Positions 26,424 to 37,335 of a stretch of 40,040 nucleotides of DNA are shown piece after piece. The position numbers and the translations under genes were made by a program. The notes under the pieces were generated by a model, which was given only the letters and a program-made list of their open reading frames with translations, did no database searches and had not been told where the DNA came from. The DNA is from Candidatus Moraniibacteriota bacterium (lineage in GTDB: Bacteria > Patescibacteriota > Minisyncoccia > Moranbacterales > GWC2-37-73), in the NCBI GenBank assembly GCA_028715015.1, contig JAQTLF010000007.1, positions 1 to 40,040 of the forward strand. Direction: 5' to 3'. How positions within the stretch are numbered: position 1 is the stretch's first letter; every line of letters begins with the position of its first letter.

Positions 26424-27653
26424 CTATTTGTATCTGAGTGCATCCAATGGATCAGTCTTGCTGGCGCGACGCGCAGGCACAAGCCCGGTGAAAAGTCCCA
26501 CAAAAGCAGAGGAAACCAAGATCACAACCACCAGCGCCATGGGTGTGGAGAAAAGTGTGACTTTTTCTCCGCCAAATCTTGTGGCCACGAAATTGATCGC
26601 GTAGTTGAAAGCTTGTCCACCAAGCCAACCGATTATGACACCAGCGATACCTCCCAAAAATCCCATGATGGCTGATTCCATGAAAAACATCACCGAAATA
26701 CTCCAATCTGAAGCGCCGATTGATTTCATGATTCCGATTTCTTCTGTTCTTTCGAGCAATGTGATGGTCATGGTGTTGAACATACCGATAGCTGAAACAA
26801 CCAAGGCGATAAAACCGAAGAGCATGAGCACTATTTGCACGACTTTGAAAATCTGATTGGCTTGATCGACAGTGTCTGAAAGTGAAGAAACTAAAAGTCC
26901 ATATTCCAAAATCTTGTCACGTATGACACCCATTTCTGAATTTGATTTCGTCTTTACTTTGACTTGACCATATTTTTGGATGTTCAAATCACTCAGGGAT
27001 GATTTGTTGATATAGACGATGTTGTCTTCGCCATCAATCACTCCGACAATTTTGTATTTGACTTGGCTATCGATTTTTTCAAAATCACTTTGCGCCTGGG
27101 AGTCGGAAGCGTTTTCCGTAATGTTTGTGTCTGAATTTGTTTTCGGCACAAAAAATGAAAATGTCATTTCTTTGCCAAGCATCTCATCGACGCCCTTGCC
27201 AAAAACCTGACCGACGGCGCTGCTGATGACAATTCCATTCGGATCATTGTCATTGAACAACACGCCTTTGCTTGTTTTGTATCCTCCCAATTTCAAAAAT
27301 GACGGCTTTGAACCGATCGTAACCAGATCAGCGGAAAGATCATCAAGATGTCCCTGGGTGGTTATTTGGAATGCCGGACTGACATCTTCGACACCTGGCA
27401 TGGCTTCGATTTTTTTGATCATGTCATTGTCCAGGGAAACAATTCCTGATTTTGCCTCGGAAATGTCCAGCGTCAAGAGAGAATCTGACGTTGTGATCCT
27501 TTCCAACAATGTTTTTTGCAAACCATATCCCAAGGAAACCAAAAACAAAATGGCACCAATTCCGATGCTCATACCCAACACGGTCAAAAGCGTTCGAGAG
27601 GTTCTCGCTTTAAACATCCTGGTCGACAATTTGAATAGATCTAAAAATTTCAT
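26424..27653 (-). CDS. ABC transporter permease (MacB/FtsX type)
   Basis: N-terminal TM, large extracellular region, C-terminal FtsX TMs (MTITLLERTEEIGIMKSIGASDWSI). Confidence 0.92.
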   Translation of the reverse strand: MKFLDLFKLSTRMFKARTSRTLLTVLGMSIGIGAILFLVSLGYGLQKTLLERITTSDSLLTLDISEAKSGIVSLDNDMIKKIEAMPGVEDVSPAFQITTQGHLDDLSADLVTIGSKPSFLKLGGYKTSKGVLFNDNDPNGIVISSAVGQVFGKGVDEMLGKEMTFSFFVPKTNSDTNITENASDSQAQSDFEKIDSQVKYKIVGVIDGEDNIVYINKSSLSDLNIQKYGQVKVKTKSNSEMGVIRDKILEYGLLVSSLSDTVDQANQIFKVVQIVLMLFGFIALVVSAIGMFNTMTITLLERTEEIGIMKSIGASDWSISVMFFMESAIMGFLGGIAGVIIGWLGGQAFNYAINFVATRFGGEKVTLFSTPMALVVVILVSSAFVGLFTGLVPARRASKTDPLDALRYK

Positions 27654-27697
27654 ATCCTATTTTTTGTAATTTTGTAAATATTTGTAATTTTGTAGAC

Positions 27698-29008
27698 CTA
27701 TGCTGAATATCGAAGAAGCATGATGACTTCTACTTCCCTGACAACTTTTTCAGCAGTTCCCTTGTATAGTCCGATTCCGCCAATTTTTCTTGGCGCATCC
27801 AATCGTTGTTGCAAGCCGAACCTGTCAACCCTATTTTCAACTCGCAATTTTATGAATGCTCTGAATCTCAAAATCAAATCCTGATCAAGCTTGAGCTGGA
27901 ATGTATTCACCAAGTAATCGGAAAAAGTTATTATACCCTCTTCTTGATTGCTGTTCAAGGAATCAGCCTGCATCAGGATGCTTTGCGTGCGATTGGTGAA
28001 TGACATCGCCCGCATCTTGTTCCAGCCAGCTCCACCCTTGTCATAGTCAAGATCAAGCTTGTTTGACAGCGTTTCGCCATCAATATTTTTGAACAAAAAT
28101 TCTTTTAACAAGTTTTCTGCAGATCCTATCTGTTCTTCATTGAGTTCGGAAATGATGTGAGAGAGAAGTTGTTTGGCTTTGAATGGAATCAGCAGCACAC
28201 CGACTTGCTGCAATGACAAATTCTTGAATGTGCGCATGAGCAGTCGCAACTCGCTGGAAATCACTTCCGGAGTGGCTGCGACATCTTTTTGCAACGCTTC
28301 ATTCGGACGTTTGTCATTGTTCACTTCCTCATTTACCTTTTTCCCATCTTTCATGTAGATGATACGGTCAGCATACACAAGATGCTCCGGATTATGGGTG
28401 ACCATTATCAAGGTTTTTTTGTCGGTGCTGTTTATTTCTTTGAAAATATCCAACACATTCTGCGCCGATTCGGAATCAAGGTTACCAACCGGTTCGTCGG
28501 CCAAAATTATTTCCGGATCATTGACCAATGCCCTGGCAATGGAAACGCGCTGTTTTTGACCGCCAGAGAGCGTTGCCGGAAATTTGTCCGCTTGCTCCGC
28601 AATGCCAAAACGCCTCAAAAGCTCCATGGCTTTTTCACGACGTTCTTTCAGGTTTTCACCCCGAAAGACTTTGGGTAAACAGACATTATCCAAAACCGTA
28701 AGTGTTTCAATAAGATAGAAAGCCTGAAAAACCATACCTATGCGCGTCTGGTGAAAATCGACCTTTTCTTTTTTTGTCATTTGGGCCAGATTTTTGCCTT
28801 GCACGATGACGTCTCCATAGGTGGGAGCTTGCAGTCCGGAAATCCCATACAACAAGGTGGATTTTCCACAACCCGAAGGTCCATAGATTATGATGTATTC
28901 TTCCGGATAAATTTCCACACTGACACCATCCAACGAACGGACTTCGTTGGATTTTCCTTTGTTATATATGACCCTTAACTGATCAACTTTTATGCATGGC
29001 TCAACCAT
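27698..29008 (-). CDS. ABC transporter ATP-binding protein with about 200-aa C-terminal extension
   Basis: GPSGCGKSTLLYG (Walker A), LSGGQKQRVSIARAL, IILADEPVGNLD. Confidence 0.95.
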   Translation of the reverse strand: MVEPCIKVDQLRVIYNKGKSNEVRSLDGVSVEIYPEEYIIIYGPSGCGKSTLLYGISGLQAPTYGDVIVQGKNLAQMTKKEKVDFHQTRIGMVFQAFYLIETLTVLDNVCLPKVFRGENLKERREKAMELLRRFGIAEQADKFPATLSGGQKQRVSIARALVNDPEIILADEPVGNLDSESAQNVLDIFKEINSTDKKTLIMVTHNPEHLVYADRIIYMKDGKKVNEEVNNDKRPNEALQKDVAATPEVISSELRLLMRTFKNLSLQQVGVLLIPFKAKQLLSHIISELNEEQIGSAENLLKEFLFKNIDGETLSNKLDLDYDKGGAGWNKMRAMSFTNRTQSILMQADSLNSNQEEGIITFSDYLVNTFQLKLDQDLILRFRAFIKLRVENRVDRFGLQQRLDAPRKIGGIGLYKGTAEKVVREVEVIMLLRYSA

Positions 29009-29219
29009 CTTTTTTGTTTCTATCTATGTTTTAGCTTAAATTGTTTTTAAGCGGTTATGATAACATTTTTCAAATTCTTATCAATCGAAAAAATCATGAA
29101 GTCTATGAAATAATAATACCACAAAAAGCAAAAAAAGCACAGATAAAAAATGCTATAAAAACAAAAATAAACTGCCTTTTGTTTCAGCAGTTCATTTTGA
29201 TGGCAAAAATTCACAAAAA

Positions 29220-29537
29220 CTATATCTTCAAAAGATCCTTGAGAAGCTTGGCATATTCCTTGAGTTTTTTTGTGTTGACGCCGTAGTGTCTAAAAACACC
29301 TTCTCTTTTTTCACTGAGCAAATCCACACTTTTGAGCTTGGAGATGTGATGTGAGGTGAGATTCTGTGGAAGATTCAATTTGTTGTGGATCTCAGTGACG
29401 TTCATTGGACCATTGGAAAGTGTCAGCAATATTTTCAAACGATTTTCATCAGCCACAATCTTCAAAAAATTGTTGACTTCCAAAAATTTGCCTGTTTCGG
29501 CTGTTTGTTTGCTGGAGCTTTTTTTTGCCTTTGCCAT
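29220..29537 (-). CDS. ArsR-family HTH transcriptional regulator
   Basis: ADENRLKILLTLSNGPMNVTEIHNKLNLPQNLTSHHISKLKSVDLLSEKREG. Confidence 0.92.
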   Translation of the reverse strand: MAKAKKSSSKQTAETGKFLEVNNFLKIVADENRLKILLTLSNGPMNVTEIHNKLNLPQNLTSHHISKLKSVDLLSEKREGVFRHYGVNTKKLKEYAKLLKDLLKI

Positions 29538-29719
29538 ATATTTATATCCGACGCACCTTGCCTGAAATCTTCATAAGACCATGCTTACAAAAATGGTAAG
29601 GTCATCAAATTTGATAAAAATTTATTAATAATTTTATACTTGCCTTATCTGATACGTAACATCAAGCTGGAATATTTCATCTTTCGATGATTTTTGCCTT
29701 ATTTGAGATATTTATATTG

Positions 29720-30922
<1,203 letters not shown>

Positions 30923-30994
30923 TCATTATAAATCAATTTTCAATAAAGTCCAGCATTTTTAGGTAGCAAAACGTACTATCCATATATTTAAAAA

Positions 30995-31055
30995 GTCACC
31001 AGTCATCTGTCATCATGTCTCAAGAAACTTGATGGATTTTTCGATGACTGGTGAC
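30995..31055. repeat. Inverted repeat upstream of tgt
   Basis: GTCACCAGTCATC (30995-31007) / GATGACTGGTGAC (31043-31055), perfect 13 bp. Confidence 0.8.
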
Positions 31056-31080
31056 TGGTAACCTATGCTGTTTTTATTTT

Positions 31081-32991
31081 TTATTTGGCCACTTTTCCAT
31101 TGGCAAAACCGACGGTCTGATCTTCATAGAGCTGAGTGTTTTTCTGATCACCCTCAAGTGTAATGCTGCGATCCACAAAGTTGTCGGTTGCAGTGAAAAT
31201 AGATTTATTCACCAACATCAAAGGCTCATTTATTTGGTTTATCTGTGGCTTTACAGCCACTTGAAACACCACCTCCCGCGCAGGATTCAAAACTCCGGAT
31301 CCGGCCGGCACATCACCCGCATCCCAAACGATTTGATTTGTACGGTCATTATAGGAGATTTTTTCATTTGATGGATAGACTTGTCCGGTCCAACGAACAC
31401 CAGCCGGAAGAGAAGAAACCACTTTGGCTTCTGAAATATCATTGGAAACATCAACAACCAACCAATGTATGGTGAAAGTTGTTTCTGCTCCTGCCACCAT
31501 CGGAATCGGTCCGGAGTTTTTTATTTTTGCGTCAGTATAATATCCCCTGGTGTCAAAAAGAACTTTTGAAGCAAGCTTTAGATCAAGTTTGTTGCTGCCA
31601 ATGATCTTGTTTGACCCTATGGCTGTCGGAATGTCAGGACTGTCGATTTTTGCCACTGAAGAAATAACAAAATTTTTGTCCAATTTGTTTTCAATCGGAA
31701 TAACTGATTTCACCGGAATCGTGAAACTGACTGTGCCACCTGCTTTAGGGTTGATATTGGCCAGCCCTGGAACATCCGAAGCTTTCCAAGTGATAAGATT
31801 TGTGCTCGCATCATAGGAACCATTGGCCACATTTATTTTTGAAAAATCCAAAATGTTACCCTTTATTTCAGAAGAAATTATGGCATCGCGAAGACCGATA
31901 GTGCCAGTGTTTTGATATGTGATCGTATATTTCAGATTTTCTCCGGCATCCACAACGTTGTCAGTCTTGCCCTCCAATTTTTGCGAAACAGCCAGAATCG
32001 GAGAAACTATCCTGGTTATGATTTCTTGTTTGTTGTAGACGACAAAACTGTTGTCATTCCCCACGTATCCCAAAGAAACGATGATGTTTTTGCCCTCATC
32101 CGTTGATCCTTTTATTTGTCCATGCACCACAATTTTTCCCGACTGATCCGGCTGCAAACTTCCCAGATACCAGTATGATTCTTTCTCTGACGGCCGAGGT
32201 TCGGCAGCGCCAAATTGAAATCCTTGTGGAAAATCCACCCGTATCTGCACATTGGCGATGGCTTTGACATCAATATTTTTGTAATTGATGACATAGTCCA
32301 AACTGTCACCATCAACCGCATCTTGGGGCGCCGCAACTTCAAGTGTGACCGGGGCAGCAGTGACTCTGACACCGATCTGATTTTCCATGGAAAGATCAGC
32401 TGTTCCATTTGAAGGGGTGAAATGAATTTCGCCATGCAGATAGACAGGAAAATCCTTAGGAGCATAGAAAATTCCTTTCAATTCCGCTTGTCCTTCACTC
32501 ATGGGTTTCACATCGCCAATAAATATCTTGCTGGCAGAAGGACTCAGATATTTCAAATTCAAATTGTCAGTTGGTTGAAAATTTTCGGAATAGCTGAGTT
32601 GGATTTCAGCATTTCTCAAAGTGACCCGGTTGTTGTTGGAATAGTGGATGATGTATTTGGTGATTTGGGTGCTGTCAGCTTCCTTGGGACCTTCAAAAGA
32701 GATTGCCACCCGATCTTGGTGAAAGGCGTTTTTGAGCCACCATTGATAAAAAAATCCTCCCGCAATCGAAAGCAACACGAAAAGCAAGACGCCCAAACCG
32801 ATCCAAAGCTTCTTTTTTTGAGAAGGAGTAAATCCCTTTTGTGGCTGATTCCAGCGCTGTTCCTGTTCAAATGGGCTCATTCCCTGTCCTGCAACGACAG
32901 TGGGATCATAGGCGCTCTGCTCATGAGACCTTGGAACATTGGCATCCAAATTTTGATTGTACAATTCCTTATTAAGATCATCCAGAGACAT
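31081..32991 (-). CDS. Membrane-anchored surface protein with DUF11-like beta repeats
   Basis: N-terminal TM (LWIGLGVLLFVLLSIAGGFFYQWW), repeated LKYTITYQNTGTIGLRDAIISSEI-type segments. Confidence 0.75.
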   Translation of the reverse strand: MSLDDLNKELYNQNLDANVPRSHEQSAYDPTVVAGQGMSPFEQEQRWNQPQKGFTPSQKKKLWIGLGVLLFVLLSIAGGFFYQWWLKNAFHQDRVAISFEGPKEADSTQITKYIIHYSNNNRVTLRNAEIQLSYSENFQPTDNLNLKYLSPSASKIFIGDVKPMSEGQAELKGIFYAPKDFPVYLHGEIHFTPSNGTADLSMENQIGVRVTAAPVTLEVAAPQDAVDGDSLDYVINYKNIDVKAIANVQIRVDFPQGFQFGAAEPRPSEKESYWYLGSLQPDQSGKIVVHGQIKGSTDEGKNIIVSLGYVGNDNSFVVYNKQEIITRIVSPILAVSQKLEGKTDNVVDAGENLKYTITYQNTGTIGLRDAIISSEIKGNILDFSKINVANGSYDASTNLITWKASDVPGLANINPKAGGTVSFTIPVKSVIPIENKLDKNFVISSVAKIDSPDIPTAIGSNKIIGSNKLDLKLASKVLFDTRGYYTDAKIKNSGPIPMVAGAETTFTIHWLVVDVSNDISEAKVVSSLPAGVRWTGQVYPSNEKISYNDRTNQIVWDAGDVPAGSGVLNPAREVVFQVAVKPQINQINEPLMLVNKSIFTATDNFVDRSITLEGDQKNTQLYEDQTVGFANGKVAK

Positions 32992-33180
32992 ACTATTTTA
33001 TTTATTTTTATTTTAAGATTTATTTTAATTATACTATAAAATAACACTTTTTCAAAATAATATCATCAACAATTTCAAATTTCAAATTTTAAATTTTAAA
33101 TCATTTTTAAATGACAAAAAATTTAAACATTTAATCATTTGAATTTCATTTCAAACTTAAAACTTTAAATTTGAAATTTA

Positions 33181-33900
33181 CTACAGTGTCCATCTCAAAA
33201 AGTCATCGACAACCAAGCGCGCGCTGTCGCAATCTTCCCTGCTGGCCTGTATTTTGGCCAAAGTCGTCATGTTGTTTTTGAGAAACAGGCGCATCATTTT
33301 CACGGCGTTGGCACGGATGGGCAGTGCCTGATTATCGCTGTCCTGAGAACAATGTTCGCACAAGACTCCGCCTGCCTGCGAACTGAAATGGAGGAAATTT
33401 TCAGACAATATCTCGCCGCAAGCAACGCAACAATTCATTTCCAAGGCATATCCCAGAGCATGCAAAAGCTTCACCAGAAAACCCAGCCTGAGCAAAGTCT
33501 GTTTCTCCACACCGCCAACCGCAGCCAAACAATCGACCGCTTCAAGATAGCTCCTCAAAAGCACGAAGATTTGAGGATCAGGATTTTCATAGTCAACAAG
33601 CTTGTCAAAAATATGCAGGCCGGCAAAAGTTTCCGTCAAAGCATCCAGGTCTTGTTTCAGGGAAGAAAAGTTGTTTTCCACGATTGATCCTGTTATTTTT
33701 CCCAACCCTCTAGCTCTGGCTATGGTTATGTCTGCCAAAGTCACATTTTCCAATGAGGCCGCCAATTTGGCATGCGATTTCCGCACACCTTTGGCCAGTG
33801 AGCGGACTTTCCCACCTTCAAGAGTATAGATCGTATAAATCCTGTCAGTTTCACCCACATCACGCTTGCTCAAGACAATGCCTGTATATTTATATTCCAT
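33181..33900 (-). CDS. recO: DNA repair protein RecO
   Basis: YKYTGIVLSKRDVGETDRIYTIYTLEGGKVRSLAKGVRKSHAKLAASLE; Cys zinc motif CCVACGE...CEHC. Confidence 0.92.
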   Translation of the reverse strand: MEYKYTGIVLSKRDVGETDRIYTIYTLEGGKVRSLAKGVRKSHAKLAASLENVTLADITIARARGLGKITGSIVENNFSSLKQDLDALTETFAGLHIFDKLVDYENPDPQIFVLLRSYLEAVDCLAAVGGVEKQTLLRLGFLVKLLHALGYALEMNCCVACGEILSENFLHFSSQAGGVLCEHCSQDSDNQALPIRANAVKMMRLFLKNNMTTLAKIQASREDCDSARLVVDDFLRWTL

Positions 33901-33901
33901 T

Positions 33902-36805
33902 TTATCTTTTTATTTGCACAGAAAATTTTTGTCCGTCAATTTCAAATTCTTTTTCCAAATCAAATGCCTCCAATTTTGCGTCTGAAATTTTATTGGCTAA
34001 AGTTTCTTTGGAAATCATTTCTCCGAATTTTTCAAAAACCTCATCCATGCCGGCATGTCCGACTTCGATTCGATTATCAACTTCATACCCTGCCTCTTTG
34101 CGCATTTCCTGAACGAAGCGCACAATCTCACGCGCAATTCCTTCTTGGCGAAGTTCTTCAGTTATAACCTCATCCAAATAAACTTCAACATTTGCCATGG
34201 TGCCGCCAATAGGACTTCCTTCAATGACATATTCCACTTCTTTCACATTCACTTCGTCCTTGATTATGTCAAAAAATTCTTCAGAAAGAGCGACTGTGAA
34301 TTTGGCAGTCAATTTGGCCAGCGGTTGACGCACTTTTATTTTGGCAGCTGAACGTTTCTGCAAACCTTCGGTTATGACCAAGCGAGCCAGACCCATTTGT
34401 TCATTAAGTTCCCTATTTATCAATGCCGCATCTTCCACGGGAAACTGCGCCAAATGCACTGACATTTCACCGGTCAAATTTTTGTAAATTTCTTCCGACA
34501 TGAACGGAGCAAACGGCGCCATCAATTTGGAAAGCTCGACCAAGACAGTGTGCAATGTCTGATAGGCAAAATCTTTGTCTTGATCATTTTCACTTTTCCA
34601 AAATCTTTTTCTTGATCGGCGAATATACCAATTGGAAAGATTGTCGATGAACACAGGAAACAGCCTGGCAGTACGTGCCAAATCATATTTTTCCATGTTA
34701 ACATTGACTTCCTTGATGAGAGTGTGTAGTTCAGACAACATCCATTTGTCCAAAAGATTGGCTGATTTTCCAATTTCTTTTTTCGCATCAAAGCCATCGA
34801 TGTCGGCATACAAGACAAAAAACGAATACGAATTCCAAAGCATGCGGAACATTCCCCTGACAAGATCAGCCACATCCGATTCCTTGAAATTCAAATTATC
34901 AGCCGCCACCACCGGAGAAGACATCAGATAAAATCTGAGCGCATCAGCTCCATATTTGTCGAGCATGAAAGTTGGATCAGGATAATTTTGAAGTTTCTTG
35001 CTCATCTTTTTGCCGTCTTCTGCTAATACGATCCCGTTGACGATAACATTATTGAAAGCGTTTGTTTCTTTTATGCTGGTGGCAATCACATGCAGATAAT
35101 AAAACCAAGCCCTGGTTTGATCAACACCTTCGGCAATATATTCCGCCGGAAAACCTTTCTCGAATTTTTCCTTGTTTTCAAAAGGATAATGTTGTTGGGC
35201 GTATGGCATGGAACCGGAATCAAACCAAGTGTCCAAAACATCAGGCACGCGCTGCATATCTTGGCCGCATTTTCCACAAGGCACTGTTATTTTGTCCACC
35301 ACATGCTTGTGCAAGTCATCAACTTTTTTTCCGCTGGCTTCTTCCAATTCTTTCACGGATCCAAAAACTTTCATCTCTCCGCATTCGCATTTCCAAATCG
35401 GCATCACCGAAGCCCAAAAACGCTGACGGGAAATTGACCAATCGCGCGCTCCTTCCAGCCATTTTCCAAAACGTCCATGTTTGATGTGCTCCGGAAACCA
35501 ATTGATGTTTTCCGCATTTTGCAAAGCTTTTTCTTTCACCTTGCCAACATTCACAAACCAAGAAGTGGTCGCATAATTGATCAGCGGCGTGTCACATCTC
35601 CAACAATGAGGATAACTATGTTCATATTTTTCCTTGGAAAAAAGTGTTCCGTTTTTGGCCAAATGTTTGATGATTTCCACATCGGTCTGCATGTGATCTT
35701 CCAATGATTTCACATTCATACCTGAAAATTCAACAGCTTGCTCCTTGATTGTTCCATCCATTTTCACATGCTGAACGAAAGGCAGATTCTTTTCTTTGCC
35801 CAAATTCATATCATCTTCTCCGAAGGCCGGTGCGATATGCACCACACCGACACCATCAACCGTGGTCACAAAATCAGCCGCATATATTTTCCAACCGTTT
35901 TGTTCATTTTCCAAGCCGACATTCTGATAATAGTCGAAAAGCGGTTTATAAGCTTTGCCGACCAGATCATTGCCTTTGAATTCCGCCACGATTTCAAATT
36001 CTTTTTCCTTGAAAACTTCTTCCACTCTGTTTTTTGCCATAACATAGAAATCTCCGGCAAATGAAATTTTCACGTATTCAATTTCTGCGCCCACAGCCAA
36101 AGCCACATTGCCAATCAAGGTCCAAGGAGTGGTGGTCCAAGCCAACACGAATGTGCCAGGCTCATCCAAAAGTTCAAATTTGGCAATCACGGACAAATCC
36201 TTGATGTCTTTGTAGCCTTCGGAAACTTCCTGTTGTGAAAGGGTTGTTTCGCAGCGCGTACAGATGTGCATGGAGCGATAGCCTTCATATATCAATTCTT
36301 TTTCCCATAATTGCTTGAAGACCCACCAAACGGATTCCATGTAATTCAAATCCATGGTTTTGTAGCTGTTTTCCATATCAGCCCAGCGTCCGATGCGATT
36401 GATGACTTTTTTCCACACATCGCCATAACCCAAAACTCTGGAGCGACAAGCTTCATTGAATTTTTCCACCCCATATTCTTCAATATCTTTCTTGTGTTTA
36501 AAGCCCAATTCTTTTTCAACAATATTTTCAATCGGCAAACCATGGCAATCCCAACCCCATTTTCTTTCCACATAGCGCCCTTTCATGGTCCAAAATCTTG
36601 GCACCACATCTTTCATAATGCTGCCAACCAAGTGTCCATAATGAGGATTCCCTGTGGCGAAAGGCGGACCATCATAGAAAGTGTACAGCTGGCCATTCTT
36701 TGTCTGCTCCAATGTTTTTTCAAATATTTTTTCTTCCTCCCAAAATTTCAGAATTTCTTCTTCCATTTTCGGAAAGGTCTGTTTTGGATCGATTTTTTTA
36801 AACAT
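33902..36805 (-). CDS. ileS: Isoleucyl-tRNA synthetase
   Basis: FYDGPPFATGNPHYGHLVGSIMKD, WGWDCHGLPIE, DGKKMSKKLQNYPDP. Confidence 0.96.
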   Translation of the reverse strand: MFKKIDPKQTFPKMEEEILKFWEEEKIFEKTLEQTKNGQLYTFYDGPPFATGNPHYGHLVGSIMKDVVPRFWTMKGRYVERKWGWDCHGLPIENIVEKELGFKHKKDIEEYGVEKFNEACRSRVLGYGDVWKKVINRIGRWADMENSYKTMDLNYMESVWWVFKQLWEKELIYEGYRSMHICTRCETTLSQQEVSEGYKDIKDLSVIAKFELLDEPGTFVLAWTTTPWTLIGNVALAVGAEIEYVKISFAGDFYVMAKNRVEEVFKEKEFEIVAEFKGNDLVGKAYKPLFDYYQNVGLENEQNGWKIYAADFVTTVDGVGVVHIAPAFGEDDMNLGKEKNLPFVQHVKMDGTIKEQAVEFSGMNVKSLEDHMQTDVEIIKHLAKNGTLFSKEKYEHSYPHCWRCDTPLINYATTSWFVNVGKVKEKALQNAENINWFPEHIKHGRFGKWLEGARDWSISRQRFWASVMPIWKCECGEMKVFGSVKELEEASGKKVDDLHKHVVDKITVPCGKCGQDMQRVPDVLDTWFDSGSMPYAQQHYPFENKEKFEKGFPAEYIAEGVDQTRAWFYYLHVIATSIKETNAFNNVIVNGIVLAEDGKKMSKKLQNYPDPTFMLDKYGADALRFYLMSSPVVAADNLNFKESDVADLVRGMFRMLWNSYSFFVLYADIDGFDAKKEIGKSANLLDKWMLSELHTLIKEVNVNMEKYDLARTARLFPVFIDNLSNWYIRRSRKRFWKSENDQDKDFAYQTLHTVLVELSKLMAPFAPFMSEEIYKNLTGEMSVHLAQFPVEDAALINRELNEQMGLARLVITEGLQKRSAAKIKVRQPLAKLTAKFTVALSEEFFDIIKDEVNVKEVEYVIEGSPIGGTMANVEVYLDEVITEELRQEGIAREIVRFVQEMRKEAGYEVDNRIEVGHAGMDEVFEKFGEMISKETLANKISDAKLEAFDLEKEFEIDGQKFSVQIKR

Positions 36806-36817
36806 ATTTATATTTAT

Positions 36818-36935
36818 GACTTACGCGTTTGTCCGAGCCAAACATCAGGTGAGGTCAACCCAAAGATTATTTTTGTTTCATAAAAACCTGTGTATGACGA
36901 ACTTTGATGTTTGGTCGAGGGCAAATGCGTAAGTC
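36818..36935. mobile_element. Candidate MITE-like palindromic element
   Basis: About 40-bp imperfect terminal inverted repeats GACTTACGCGTTTGTC...GGCAAATGCGTAAGTC; no coding capacity. Confidence 0.55.
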
Positions 36936-36967
36936 CTAATATTATTAAGTGAATTAAATTATTTCAA

Positions 36968-37055
36968 CAACCTACGAATCTACAAATCTTTTACAAATCT
37001 ACAAATTAGAATTTTTATTTGTATATTTGCAGCAAATTTGTAAATTTGTGGGATA
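36968..37055. repeat. Intergenic repeat hairpin, acaaatctac family
   Basis: cctacgaatctacaaatcttttacaaatctacaaatt ... atttgtatatttgcagcaaatttgtaaatttgtggg. Confidence 0.7.
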
Positions 37056-37335
37056 AAAAAAATCCCTATGCAAAAAAATGCATAAGGACGAAATGATCCA
37101 ACTTCGCTGAAGCTACGTCGGACAAAGCGTGGTACCACCTTATTTTAGCTTATCAGCTTTTAGCTTCTCAGCTTTTTAGTGAATAAATTTCCTAAAAAGC
37201 TAACAACTAATGCCTAACAAGCTCTCCATTGCGGCTGTTACGGGCCTACCCGACAGGATCTACTCTCCAAATTGGATTTCTGCCTGTGGCTCAGGAGTGA
37301 TGGCTCCTTCTTTGCCTTTATTGCATACTACTGCT
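37054..37335 (-). promoter_or_regulatory. T-box leader upstream of ileS
   Basis: Minus strand AAGGTGGTACCACG ... TTCGTCCTT (T-box/antiterminator) then TCCTTATGCA tttttt TGCATAGGGA TTTTTTTT terminator; UGGU matches an ACCA tRNA end; ileS is next gene. Confidence 0.85.
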
